56,154 nucleotides of DNA from Gloeopeniophorella convolvens (Eukaryota > Basidiomycota > Agaricomycetes > Russulales): positions 1 to 56,154 of the forward strand of contig WTXD01000107.1 in NCBI GenBank assembly GCA_022496205.1, written 5' to 3'. Numbering within the stretch: the stretch's first letter is position 1; each line of letters starts with the position of its first letter. Both the position numbers and the translations under genes were made by a program. The notes under the pieces are model-generated. The model had not been told where the DNA came from. It did not search any database and saw only the letters and a program-made list of their open reading frames with translations. Shown here piece after piece: positions 40,183 to 51,730 of the stretch.

Positions 40183-41312
40183 AACAAACGCCGACATACG
40201 GGGAACAGAGGAACAATCTCAGTGAGGGTGAAATGGCTAACATCATTCTGGAATACAATTCTCGGAAGGACCGGGGGTTCTGGGAACGTATCGGTGAGCG
40301 TGCTCCTGGGCCATGTCTTGCGCCGTTCATTGTAGCCTTCCAGCGCGGGCAGTACCCTCCCGCGGGGTGAAATCGGTGTACGACCATGTGCGGCGCTTGT
40401 ATCATCCCTGGAAGAAGCGCGGTAAATGGCGCCGCTCGGAGGATGATACCCTACGAAGGTGAGTCGCATGCATAGTTGGTGCCTGGAGCGATTGAGCCAT
40501 GAGCTATACCAGATCTGTGGGTAAACACGGGATGAGCTGGGCACTCGTCGCTGAAGAAGTTGAGCGTCCGCCTCACGACTGCCGAGATCGATGGACCAAG
40601 CGTTTACAAGCAACGGCACCAGGGCCACGGAGCCGCAGTGAGTATCCGAAACTGCTTCAACGGCTTGTTGTTTACATTCTCATCAGAGACCTGGTCACGG
40701 CAGGATGAAGAGGACCTCCTTCGTGTGATGCGCGAGCTCGGGAATGGAGGCCCTATCAACACGAAACAACGCGGGTTCTGGATTAATGTTTCGAAACGGA
40801 TGGGCGGTACCTGGACGTCGCAGCAGTGCCAGGTCAAATGGTGCGTTTGTGTGCGCTGTGCCCATGCGCGTCCTGATCTTAGAAAGGGCTCGCTCGCTGG
40901 ACCCGAAGCTTCGGGGGCGCGTATGGGGAAAAGAGGACAACAGAGCCCTCGTTACCAAGTAAGTGAACCGAGCCAACCCTTCTCCCCCCCGGAGCTCTGT
41001 ACTGAGCTCTGATATGTAGGGTTGCGTCGTTCAATGTCGCCAGCGAAGATGACTTGGACTGGGGCTCCATGCGCGACGCGGGGTGGGCACGCTGGACTGC
41101 AGACGCGATCCGGGAGAAGTGGGGCCTGCTGAAAAGCACGCTCAACAGCAGCGCGCTTTCCCACCGCGGTGCGTAGCTGCCAATCGTTACGCGGCCCGCA
41201 GCTGATTTGCCCTATGTGATTCTCAGAGGTTGTAGCGCTGTTGGTGGCGGGCCTCGCATTGAGCGAGCTGCCCCTCCCCCAGCCAGAATTCCCCCCGGCG
41301 GCGGGTCAGTAG
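39965..41312 (+). CDS. Reb1-like Myb DNA-binding protein, intact
   Basis: Reb1-type factors bind defined DNA sites through Myb/SANT repeats and act in rDNA transcription termination and in opening promoter chromatin. ATG at 39965. Exons 40053-40293, 40344-40458, 40513-40637, 40687-40840, 40887-40958, 41020-41168 and 41227-41312 are linked by GT-AG introns of 46-61 nt, and every junction keeps phase, giving about 336 residues with no stop or frameshift. The first intron is the weak point: to keep phase exon 1 must end at 40033 with a GC donor, or the true start differs. Domain signs in order: GPFTWEEVQRVKEELEQ, RGFWERIARAVPSRGVKSVY, HVRRLYHPWKKRGKWRRSED (first Myb repeat), HGMSWALVAEEVERPPHDCR (second repeat, CRDRW), WSRQDEEDLLRVMREL with FWINVSKRMGGTW (third), and WGKEDNRALVTKVASF with DDLDWGSMRDAGWARW (fourth). 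Dead copies are at 8863 (plus) and 30240-30800 (minus). The Plavaka element begins about 100 bp downstream. Confidence 0.85.
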
Positions 41313-41407
41313 GCGCATGGTCTCGTTGTCGTATTATGCCGTACATACCCTGGGCTCCACCGCGCCAGCGCGCGTCATATCGTTAATCACCACGCGTCTA
41401 TTGCACC

Positions 41408-44400
41408 CTAAGTACCAAAGCCGCTAAACAGTAAGAAGCTGTGTGCATCTATGTAGGTATTCAAAAGGAAGTAAGGCGCATGGTCGAGTACGTTCGTTTC
41501 GTCCCAGCTCGAGCTCCAGTTAGCTGAAGTGCTTTTCGGGACCAGGTGACAGGGTAAAAAAATATCATCAACGCGAACAACTACAGCGCGGCGACGTCGG
41601 TTTCGTGAAGATCTTGCGACTTGCAACATCCCAGAGTCGAGGTCGCGAGCGCGAAGAGGTGTGAACAGTTCGATATATGCCAGGGGGAGAGGGCATTCCC
41701 CAAGCTCGGGCGGCAGCATGAACAAGGCGCGTACACGACCAGGCCGCAGGCATCCTTTGGTAGCGGTAAGTGAAGCGCCGCCTATATGCTGCGGCCGCTT
41801 ACCATCCATCCCGCGCACGTGGCGCAAGCCGGTGTCGCTTACTGGGTCTATGAGCAGAACGGTGTCGAAAATCCCTGGGTTCGCCTTGCGGAGCCCCTCA
41901 GCCGGCTGGCCACGAACTGCGTGAACATGGAACGCATAGTCGCGCCCATCCGTGAAGCGCGTCGACTTCTGGGTGAAGGTGAGCTGCTTGTATACGTCAA
42001 ATAAGCCGTCCTCTAACGGCCCGTTGCCGGTGCGAGCATGCGCTAGGTTGTCGAGGAAGGCCCTCAATGCTGGGACAAAGTCGACTGCGCCGTGTTTATG
42101 TACAAGATCTCTGACGGTGGTTCGGGGGAATGGGCTTTGAGCTGCCGTTTGCAACGTGCGCGGTGGCAAACGGGCGTGAGGCGGGAGCGCCATGGGTCCA
42201 TGGTTGTTTTCTTCTCCTGCTTGTTGGCCGGGTTGATCACCTGGTGCGTCAGCTGGGCTTCTCCATCGGATGTAGGCGGTCTTGAGGTCAATGGCCTCTT
42301 GACGGCTGAGCCAGCATGCCATCTGTGCGACATAGTCGCGTTTGTTGCTGGCGCGGTAGGCCTTCTTTGCATAGTCGATATGGAGTCGTTCGGGAGATTC
42401 GGTGTTGTACCCTGTTGCAGATCCATGGGACAAGATGAACGCCGGGTAGTGAACCATGGAATGCAGCTTTGGTACGTTAAAATGCTTGCGTATACCAAGG
42501 TCGATGACGACTTGCTTTTGCAGGTGGTACCTATCAAGCGAGGCCTGCAGCGCGCTGATTGTAGATGTTGTATGGGTGCTCAATCGCGATAGAAAGATGA
42601 AGTCTAGCAGCGCCTTGGCGACCTGGGTAAGCGGATGAACTACTGCTCCGCTAAGTGCGCCGATGAAGGTGCGCTCCATCTCCTGGCGCTCCTTTCCGGT
42701 CCACTGGCTCACGAGTGAGATGCCGTTCTTGAAGTGTCGGAGCCCTGGAAAGGAGGGCATGGACTTGAAGCGCGTGTCCACCTCTTCATACCCCATGATC
42801 TCCACGCACCAGCTGACTAGGTGATCTTTGAAAACGCCTTTATGCAGCTGGTGAAGGAGGTCGGCGTGATGCAAGAAAAGATGCTGGCGTGAGGGAGGTT
42901 GTGCCAGAACGGGTTGTATACCTCGTGTAGGTTGTCGCTGTCGAATGCAGGTGAGGGCTTCCCATCCATGTGCTCCCGGATAGATTCTAACGTGGCCTGA
43001 GCGTCGCGAAACTCGGTATGAAGTGGCTCCCCGGCGCGTTTAGGTTCCACAGGGCATCCTGGACAGGTGTTCCTCCTGCAACAGGAGACGAGGCACTGCT
43101 CTGGGAAATCGGCGACGAAGGCAGCAAGGATCGGAAACACGCGGCGAATGAAACCGTCCGCGCACGTTGTGTTAACGCCGTGCTGTCCAGCCTCGACGAG
43201 CGGCGCTAAGAGGCGCTCCATGCAGTAGTGGAAAAGACGGTGGCGAGCCACGGCACGCCTCTCTGGGGAGAATGTGTCCATTTTGCAAACGGGAAGGTAG
43301 CCTATGAGGATCGTTGCGTGCTTGGAGGGCTGACGGCGTATATCTGCGGATATGTTCCCGAGAGTGAGGTAGACCGGCCAAGCTTTTTTGTCCCCGCTGT
43401 GGACCGACAGGTGCGTTTGGTCTGAGGAGAGTATCACCGGTGCTATTGTTGCCCCGGGGGGCATCAGCCCCTGGTGTGTAAGGGTGGTAAGTCATTGCAT
43501 CCACCGCATGTATTGGGCCTCAATCACCTGGGTCTTCCACCACCAGTCAGCCGTCCAAAGCTCGTCAAGTACACGCTCTGCTCCTGCAGCGTCGGCGTAC
43601 ACGTGCTCCGCGCATATGCCATGTTTTCGCGGAAGGCCGGGTTCCCAAGGAGCTCCTGGATGCATAAGAGCGGGTCACGCATCCACAGCTCGACGTCCTC
43701 TTTGCACTGCATGCCGTTTTTGTCCCTGAGGTCACCAGGCACCTGAACCATCTCACAGCGCCATCCAGGGCCAGCGGGCAGCCTGTCAAGGCTCTTGTTG
43801 AGGGTGTACTTGTTATGCCATGACGGTTTGACACGGTCCTGGACCTTCAGCAAAGGTGAGCATCAACCTGGCTGGTTTGGTGGCCGTTGCTCACTATCTT
43901 CAGCTTCGAAAACTCATCGGCCTTCTCTTGGCCAACGGACTTGGTCAGCCATCTGGCTAGCTCCCACTCATCCTCGCTCTTGAATGGTGCCCATGGCTCC
44001 TCGCCAGCCGCAGCACCTTCTCGCTGCATTCTCTCGAACGTGGACTCCCCCTTACCAAGGACGTCGGCAACGCGGCCGGGATATGGCTCCACGAGCGCGC
44101 ATGGGCTGCGTCGCTTGGCGCCTCGGGCTCTGGAGACGCTGACAGGGGGAAATCTGCGGGAGGGGGTGTGGCCACAGGGCCGCCTTCAAAGAGTTTAGAG
44201 ACGGGGAACGGGTGCCAGTAAACGGCCTTTTGTGGGCTGGCGGTGCAATGCAGTCTGCGAGCCATCGCCTAAGGCAAGGTCCGTGCGTTTGCACGTGGTG
44301 TTGAGCTCCCGCCTTAGTAGGAAGTCGTTTGCGACAGTATTGGCACAGACCGCCGAGTGGGCGGTTGGCAACGGGGCGACTCTTGCGTGCAAGAGGTTCG

Positions 44401-44460
44401 CGAGGCATAGCGTGGGCGGTGAAGAGGAGGGCGCTGGGATGCGGGCCAGCAGTGCCCGAG
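41408..44460 (-). mobile_element. Plavaka-family DNA transposon, transposase nearly full length but frameshifted
   Basis: Plavaka elements are CACTA-related cut-and-paste transposons of Agaricomycetes. Minus strand in order: C2H2-like zinc finger CQYCRKRLP...H-x-x-x-H (about 44350), PWAPFKSEDEWELARWLTKS (43.97 kb), an intron of about 29 nt near 43861, DVELWMRDPLLC and LLGNPAFRENMAYA (43.63 kb), WTADWWWKTQ, a 57-nt intron (about 43516-43460), GATIAPVILSSDQTHL, GDKKAWPVYLTLGNI, CCRRNTCPGCP, then the long 488-codon frame 42874-41408 with [52 protein letters not shown] and a C-terminal [15 protein letters not shown] 1-nt deletion near 42852 separates ...FSCITP from DLLHQ and would stop translation. 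Terminal inverted repeats were not identified, so element borders are those of the coding region. The plus-strand frame 42092-42592 is a shadow. Confidence 0.85.
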
Positions 44461-44670
44461 CAGAGCGCCTGAATGCGGCGTGCTGCGCGAGATGCCGGCG
44501 TCATCTATTTGCAACGCGTTGCGGGCCAGTCTACAGCTGTCTAGCACGGCGTTGATCGACCGCGACCAGCTGGTCGATATCAGGGTTAGAACGGAGGCAG
44601 TAGTCACCTGCATGGGCGTTAAGGAGCTGACAGTGAGCAGCCATGGCAAAGGTAGCGTCAGCACGAATCT

Positions 44671-44826
44671 AAGCCTGATCGGTACACCGGGCTGGAAAGG
44701 GTTGGGCTCGGAAACCCCCGCCAAAATCCAACCTGACCCAACCCGACCCGGGCAGGTCGGGCAGGGTTTTAGCGGGGATTTCTGAGCCCGACCCTTTCCA
44801 GCCCGGCATAGCGATCAGGCCCTAAA
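44671..44826. mobile_element. Foldback miniature element, copy 2
   Basis: Starts GCCTGATCGGTACACCGGGC and ends CCGGCATAGCGATCAGGC, with arms GGGTTGGGCTCGGAAAC and its complement and a centre at CCCGACCCGGGCAGGTCGGG. Homologous to 13782-13936. TAA (44668-44670) and TAA (44822-44824) flank it imperfectly. It lies about 175 bp upstream of the DUF6532 ATG. Confidence 0.75.
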
Positions 44827-45000
44827 GGAAAACAGTGCACTCCGGGACCTTGGTGCCTCTTGCTGTGGAGCAGCTGTAGAATGCACGCTAGCCACCTGCA
44901 GAAGGAGCTTGAGGATACAAAAGTTGAGGCATAACGTGCATCCCATCCGGCACCCGTTCAGCACTCTCGCTCCCATTAGCCTTCCTCCCGCTGCCTAGCA

Positions 45001-47307
45001 ATGCCTTCCAGCACTGCTGTCTCAACGAGCAGGTCTAAGTTGGTTGCTCGCCCAGTAACTCAGCCTAAGCCAGCTCAGGCTGATGGTCCCAACGACGACG
45101 TTGGCAACGTCGCTGACAACAGTCGTGTCGTTGCTCGAGCCCGAAAGCCGTCTCACAAGCAGCAGCAAAACAGTAAGCCTCTTGACCTTGCTGCGAATGA
45201 AAGCTAACACAGCCTGCTGCCCAACGCAGCCGATGAGCAACAGAGCGCAGCGGATAGACGTGCAGCAACAAAGGCCGCAAGCGCCGCCAGGGCCCTCAAC
45301 GGAGGCGCTCGTCTCCCGAAGGCGCCAAAGAAAGCTAGCGCCTCAGACAAGAATCCGGTATGTTGTTCTATGGTCATTTGAGCCGTGGGCGAGCAGTATC
45401 TTTCAGTTCTCGTCAAAGCCCGTCGCAGCCAATGCTCCAGCCCTGAAGCAACTGGTACAACGGCCGACCAAAGCACCTCCAGCAGCTGGTGCTCCGGCTC
45501 AGCCAGCACAACAGCTGACCAGGGCGCTTTTGACATACTCAGGCAGGCATTTGGTACGCCATCCTGTAACTAATTAAGCCTTGCGTTGACAAGATCCTTC
45601 AGCTCTCATCAAAGCCCGCAGCCTCGACCCACGCTGCACCTCCGAGGCAGCCAGTGAAGCGGCGTGCCGCAGTACCCTCAACCCCCAGAGCGCCCCAGGC
45701 TCCAGCGCTGAGTGAGCACTTTAGCAGCGAGGTGCTCTGAAGGCGGAGAGCATACTAACGCGTTGCCAATGCAGCGAACAATGACCCTGCAGAAGGCGGC
45801 GGCGGTGACAGCAATGAAGATGCCCTGATCTCCTCAGCGATGAGCGCGATGACCCTGTCAGTGGGAAGCGTAAGCGTGCACTGGAAGAATCGGACCCTGG
45901 CAGTGATGAGGATGCGAGGCCTCTTCACCTCTGCAAGGCCCCCAAGAAGGTCAACCGTCTTCGGCTTGCTGACTTCAACGATGATGGTGCTGCGGTCCTT
46001 ATGATTGCGAACAAAATATTCCGTTGCAAGATCAGCAGCGTGAATGCATTCCCTGAGGGAGGGGAGGACCTCACCTTTGCAAAAGAGGGATGGGTTGAGG
46101 CTTGCGAGATGTTAGGGGTACGGTCTATGCGGCTCATACCTCAGGGCAGCAAGCTGGTGCGTATGCCTTTTCTACGCAGAGCACGAGGCTGAGGGCTGTT
46201 GGTAGATTATGCAGCGCACCTGGCAGCTCCGTGGGGAGCTGAAAACGAAGGTGACAGCTATTGTCAATGCCGGCTACGGGTTCAGTAGCAAAGAAACTGT
46301 CCGTTCCCAGAAGCAGAACCGTCGTCGCGTCAAGAAACTCCTCCACGACTGTAGCTTTGCGTACAGGGTGAGTGGCTGGCAAGGGTCTGCACCGGTTGCT
46401 CAAAAAACACATAGGTCCTCAACCAGTGGCAGAGGAGCCGTTCGAGCACCCGGTCATACAGCGCTGCATCAACGCTATGTGGTTTGCTAACGCAAAAGAC
46501 GAAGGGGTTGTATACCGCAGCTACTTCAACCCTATCGGCATGCCGGTGCTTGCATTAGTTTGCACTGTGGTGGGTGCTGTGTTTAATGTGCAGCTCATTC
46601 AGCGCAGCTAACTGTTGGCCAGATCCACAACTGCATTGATGGCTGGACCACTGGGTCGTACGTGCGCAGGAATTTCTCTACCGGGGAGTATGGGAAGGTG
46701 TACAAGGTGTATCGTAAGTTCATTGCTGATTTAAAGCGAGGAGCTGTGGGCTTTGATCCGATTGGTATGCTTGGGCAGGAGCTTCACGACAAAGCCAGGT
46801 GGGTATATGCTTGTTCTTTGTCTGCCTTCCAATAACTTTCTATTTAGGCTTGCTAGCGGGGCTGGCTCACTCCGTGATGAGGACCCCTACGGCAGCGCTA
46901 TCAGTAAAAATGGGCTTGAGAAGATGCTGCAGGCCTTCCGTCAGAGGGCCCTGAATAATGGCTGTGGCCCATCAGCGCAGCCAACCCCCAGCAACAAAGC
47001 AGATAGTGCCAAGGATAATGCCGAGGACGGCGCCGACGAGAATATGGCCGATGAGGGTAACGATGGTGCTGAGGAAGTTGGCTCTGGTGCCGAGGAAGTT
47101 GGCTCTAACGCTGAGGACCTTGATGACAGCGCTGAGGAGCATGATGATGGCGATGAGGAGCTTGATGACGGCGATGAGGAGCTTGATGACGGCGATGAGG
47201 AGCATGATGACGGTGATGAGGAGCTTGGGTACGACGTTGAGGTGGCTGATTATGACTTTGAGGTGGATGATCCCGCTGCCTTAGAGGACGATCAAAGCGA
47301 AGAGTAG
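45001..47307 (+). CDS. DUF6532-domain protein with acidic repeat tail
   Basis: DUF6532 is a family of unknown function known to me from Agaricomycetes. ATG at 45001 opens a basic, Pro/Ala/Gln-rich N-terminus spread over several short exons with introns of about 50-60 nt (for example 45175-45231). Two exons begin with similar modules (FSSKPVAANAPA, LSSKPAASTHAAP). A nuclear-localisation-like GKRKRALEE follows. The domain proper runs from about 45980 to 46880: FRCKISSVNAFPEGGEDL, WVEACEMLGV, RGELKTKVTAIVNAGYGF, HPVIQRCINAMWFANAKDEG, YFNPIGMPVLALVCTV, NCIDGWTTGSY and a closing IGMLGQELHDKA. The last exon (about 46848-47307) is strongly acidic with a DDGDEEL repeat. The phase does not close by eye near 45.83 kb (either a short unrecognised intron or a 1-nt loss); all later junctions do. 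Domain call from memory. Confidence 0.75.
47116..47220 (+). repeat. 21-bp coding minisatellite, five units
   Basis: Units at 47116, 47137, 47158, 47179 and 47200, of the form GAGCTTGATGACGGCGATGAG, encode the E-L/H-D-D-G-D-E heptapeptide of the acidic tail of the DUF6532 protein. Units 3 and 4 are identical, suggesting recent expansion. Confidence 0.85.
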
Positions 47308-47419
47308 ACATGCTTCTTGCATAGGGGCGCTGTTTGCAGCTTCGTTGGCTCATTCTTCCCGCTGCCTTTGTTGCTACATACTTAGCTTGGACCATGTATG
47401 AAATGTACCATATGTAGAG

Positions 47420-47862
47420 TATCAACGGAGGTTATCATGCATGCTCTATGCCACCCTACAGCGTGTATGCACAGTGCAGCAGCATAGGGCCCATGGTCCG
47501 CTATGGGCCTATAGAGCTATGGTGGCTAGAGAGCTATGGCATCAAGCAGGTGCTACGGCAGCTCTAGATTGCTATGAAGCAGGATGTAGGTCTATGTAGA
47601 AGCAATTAGAAGCAGCTATACTGAGTTATAAATGGGAACATAGCGCTACATAGCACCATGTAAAAGTGATGGTGCAACAGCTACAGGTTCTATGAGTCTA
47701 TAGAGTGCAATGTAAACTGTGGGCTACAGGAGATATATAGCAGCACATAGCAACCTGTAGAAGGGCCAGCCTTTATATAGCGCTATATTTAGGGGACTTG
47801 TCGAGGAGGCTATAGGGCACTATGTAGCCTATATAGCTGTCTATAGACATGTTTTTTTTTCC
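47420..47862. repeat. Dense CTATR/YATAG motif array
   Basis: About 22 occurrences of CTATA, CTATG or their complements in 430 bp, roughly one per 20 bp, on both strands (CTATGGGCCTATAGAGCTAT, TATATAGCGCTATATT, CTATGTAGCCTATATAGC). Composition is far more AT-rich than the neighbouring gene. It resembles the subterminal motif arrays of CACTA-like transposons, but no transposase is adjacent; related sequence lies at 665-915. Confidence 0.6.
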
Positions 47863-47865
47863 TGA

Positions 47866-48256
47866 TGTACTGTACTTCTACCTAGGAGACCCACCTTGAG
47901 TCCGTTCTGACTCGGTATGACTCGATACTAGGACATTATGTAAACCTTCCGACTTGTAGTACTTAAGGAGTAGCAGTCGTACTCTATGGCCTTAAGCCTG
48001 TTCTCCTTTGTCAATCGACGAGGTTATCAGGGAATCCGCGTGAGGGACTTGTTCGCCCAAGTATCGCGAGGTCTTTAGCTCTTGAACTCGACGTATCGGA
48101 GGCCAATTGCCTCCATCTTCAGACATCATGTCTTATCCAGGATCCCGTGCACACTCACGTGCACCTTCAAGGACCGGCTCACATTGAGACTGACTTATTG
48201 AACCTCGCTCGTCTCAGCCCTCGCCAGCTCCGCTCGCGCCGGCTCAGGCCGTGACA
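47866..48256 (+). repeat. Possible 5' LTR of the gypsy element
   Basis: The interval between the CTATR array and the gag region begins TGATGTACTG and ends CCGTGACA, giving TG...CA limits. No second LTR is present in the window to confirm it and no clear primer-binding site was recognised, so this is tentative. Confidence 0.3.
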
Positions 48257-48329
48257 TTAGAACAGGCTTCTCAGTCTCGAGAGCCGACGATCGCAGAACT
48301 TGTGCCTATCTGACTTCCTTTCGCACAGG

Positions 48330-49663
48330 ACGAGGACGTTGCTCCCCTTGAACTTAGAGGAGAAGGACTACGAGGAATCTTCCACAACCGAGAAAACGGT
48401 TACTATCTGATCCTTAGTGGACAGACCCTACGAGTACACTTCTCGAGCGACCAAGGCTGGAACTATGTCCAGTGGTCCGGAATCCACCAGAGATACGAAA
48501 TCACCTCACTCGTAATTGCATCGGGAATACCGAACCGAGACCAGGTAGTACAGTGGTTTCACGATCACCCCGTCCACGACTCCCCAGAACACACGACTCC
48601 CACTTCTACCCAACCCCAGAACTCCTCCGACCTCACAGGCGTTGCACAACGTCTTGAAGAAGCTGCTGCGGCACTCATATCCCCGACACCTGATCCTACA
48701 TCCTTACCAGCGCGTGAGATGGCTGAAGAAACCCGAGTTGATTCCACGATCACTGCAGCCCATCGAGATAACGGGAAACTCACAGGAGAAGCTCCGTTCA
48801 TCTTTAACGGAGAATCCAAACGATATGCCGACTTCATGCGGCAGTTCAACCTCTATGCATTCCTGAACAACGAGAACTCGACGTTCACCGACCCACTAAA
48901 AAAAATCTCCTTCTGCCTCACATACTTTCGAGGCGCCATTATGACCGACTGGGTCCAAAGGCAGATTGAGTGGCTGGAGAAAATCAAGGCAAACAGCGTC
49001 CTTGACCCGCCAGTACCCTTCGTGACGAGGGACACCGCATGGACGGTGTTTAAAGATACCCTTGACAAACGATTCCTAAATTGAGGAACCGCCGTCAATG
49101 CCAAACTTCTTCTGGCAAACATGAAGTTCCGAGCTCCCGAACCCATCGAGGAGTATATCGGAAAGTTCCGCACTCTCGCAGAGCGAGGGAACTTCCACCT
49201 CGACGCCGAATCCACCATCATCATGTTCCTCCATTCGTTCCCCAATGCCCTCGTCCGGGAAACCGCACGATAGGGAGGAGACGTATTCGGAGTAAACCCT
49301 GGCAGCACACGTTGGACCTTCGACAAATGGGCTGAGAAGCTGTGCGATCAGCAGCTTCAGTATCAGCTCATGAAGGAAATCTATGGAAATCAGGATACTC
49401 CGAGACAGCAGCCACGATTTCAGATACGACGCCCGGGAGGAGGAGGACAGCCACCCCGGAACGATGGAGTAGTCCCCATGGATGTGGATACGCTGACGGT
49501 CAATCAGACCCAGACATTCGTCCATCAGAAAGGGAAGAAACTCACACCCGACGAACGCACTCAGTACATGCAGCAGGGACGCTGTTTCCACTGTGGCCAG
49601 CAGGGACATGTTTCACGTTCCTGTCTGCAAAAGGACTCACGTCCTCGGGAAATGCGTCAGTGA
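48330..49663 (+). pseudogene. Ty3/gypsy gag, two internal stops
   Basis: Open gag-like sequence with GIFHNRENGYYLILSG, a capsid-like FMRQFNLYAFLNN and EEYIGKFRTLAERGNF, and a CCHC zinc knuckle CFHCGQQGHVSRSC near 49590-49630. TGA at 49082-49084 (FLN-stop-GTAVNAKLL) and TAG near 49271 (RETAR-stop-GGDVFG) interrupt it; the context suggests Trp at both, so each may be a TGG-to-stop change. Confidence 0.8.
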
Positions 49664-49836
49664 CAGCTCGACACGACGGACCCCACGACACCGACTCCTT
49701 CCACCTCTATCACTCCTTCCATTTCCCCGCAGACATTTGCAGCATACCTGACGAACGCATCCGACGCAGAGAAAGAGTCCATCTTCAGTGTCCTTGAGAA
49801 GGACAAGGACTTCAGCGTCCAGGATTTTCAACAAGC

Positions 49837-50592
49837 TTGAGTAGAGCGATCCTTACTCGAGCTGTCTTCAGCACCGATGTACTAGTACGACTCTCCTATG
49901 CCGAAAATGCGATCAGAGTTCCCCTATACATCCGAAGTGCACATAAAAGGATCGACGACAAAGCCCTGGTCGACAGCGGGGCTACCAACAATATCATCGA
50001 CTGGAAGGTCGTAAAACAGCACGGCCTCCAAGTAAAGCGACTTGCTCATCCTCGCATCATCCGAAACGCGGATGGAACTCGAAACCGGTCCGGTGATATC
50101 ACTCATTACACCGAATTCGATGTATCAGCTGGAGGAAAATCACATTCCCAGCGCTTCTACATTTCCAGCATTGGAGGAGAACGCATCATCCTCGGATTCC
50201 CCTGGCTACGACTATTCCAGCCCCCGATTCTGTGGGGTGAACGACGAGTAGCAGACGATTTCCACCCCATCACCCTCTCCACTTCAGACGCATCTTCGTG
50301 GAAACCCACGCCTACGACGTTTAGAGCAGGAGCACGTGTATCGAATGTCCATTCCCTGGCGGAATGGGAAGAAGAAGCACACGCTCACGTTCAACTCTAT
50401 CTCTCAGGAGTAGAACCCCTGAACCTAGACGCAGAAGATGAAATCTACTTCGGCTCGCTGCCGGAACTTGTCGACGAGGTTCGCCTCTTCCGAGTAACCC
50501 AGGCGCAGCAGCTTGCCGAAGCTGCACTTGACCCAAATAAAACCAAACCCGACCCATTCCCCGCACTATCGACGCTTCGACAAAGTGTTTAG
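49837..50592 (+). pseudogene. Ty3/gypsy protease region
   Basis: A 251-codon frame with the retropepsin-like LVDSGATNNIID near 49968-50000 and the flap-proximal IILGFPWLRLF near 50185-50215, which typify gypsy proteases. It is separated from gag by frame changes and from the reverse transcriptase by a stop at 50590. Confidence 0.8.
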
Positions 50593-50639
50593 TGAGGAGG
50601 CGGCGCAGAGATTCCCGGAGTCGGACCTTGGGATCATCC

Positions 50640-51730
50640 CATCGACCTGAAGGATGACGCCCCCCATCACTTCCATGCAAAATATATCCTTTGTCCCCTT
50701 CAGAGCAGACGGCGTTAGAGTCCTTCCTAGACGAACATCTGAAGAAGGGATACATCCGACCGTCAGTTCCCCATACGCTTCTCCCTTCTTCTTTGTTAAA
50801 AAGAAGGACGGGAAACTCCGACCTGTACAGGATTACGCCAGCTGAATACCTATACAGTAAAGAACAACTATCCTCTTCCGCTCATCAAGAGATACTCCAT
50901 AAACTCCAGACCGCCCGACTCTACACGAAGTTCGACGTACGATGGGGATACAACAATATCCGCATCAAAGAAGGCGACCAATGGAAAGCCGCGTTTAAAA
51001 TGAACCGTGGCTTCTTTGAACCCATGGTCATGTACTTCGGACTTACGAATTCCCCATCCACGTTCCAGACCATGATGAACGAGTTGTTCAAAGACGAGAT
51101 CGACTCTGGTCTTGTGTTCATCTATATGGACGACATCCTCATCGCGACCCCGACGACATCGATCTCCACCGACGCATGGTCGAAAGAGTGCTTCAGAAGC
51201 TACTCGATAACGACCTATACCTAAGCCGGAAAGTGCACCTTCGAGAGTACGAAGGTGGACTACCTTGGTATGATCCTAAACGGTGATCAGATTGAGATGG
51301 ATCCCGTAAAGCTTGACGGTATCAAGGACTGGCCTGTCCCGAAAACCGTCAAGCAGGTACGAGCATTCCTTGGGTTCGGAAACTTCTATCGTCGCTTCAT
51401 CAGGGACTTTGGTAAGATCGCACGCCCTTTGAATACTCTTACGAAGAACGATACCCCCTTCCACTGGACTGATGATTGCCAACTTGCTTACGAACGATTG
51501 AAGGATGCTTTCCTTTCTAACCCGTACTTATTCACGTTGATCACGATAAACCTTTTTCCTCGAGACAGACGCTTCCTCCTTTGCATGTGGCGCAGTACTT
51601 TCACAGAAGGGTGTCGATGGACATGACACCCTATAGCATACTATTCACACTCATTCGCACCCGTTGAACAGAGATACAACGTCTACGACCGAGAACTCTT
51701 AGCTATTATAAAGGCGCTGAAGGAATGGCG
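50640..51730 (+). pseudogene. Ty3/gypsy reverse transcriptase and RNase H, frameshifted
   Basis: PFFFVKKKDGKLRPVQDY (50785-50840) in one frame and TKFDVRWGYNNIRIKEGDQW, FGLTNSPSTFQTMMNELF and YMDDILIA (about 51125) in another. The next frame carries VKQVRAFLGFGNFYRRFI (51345-51405). RNase H remnants (ETDASS-like near 51560 and YDRELLAI-like near 51690) follow in further frames. At least three frameshifts, so no active enzyme can be made. Confidence 0.8.

Noticed and set aside
42092..42592. 166-codon plus-strand frame
   Set aside because: It lies opposite the well-conserved Plavaka transposase and has no motif of its own; it is a shadow of the coding strand.
48256..48300. Primer-binding site after the candidate gypsy LTR
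   Set aside because: The bases after the LTR end do not match a tRNA 3' end that I can name, so no site is called.
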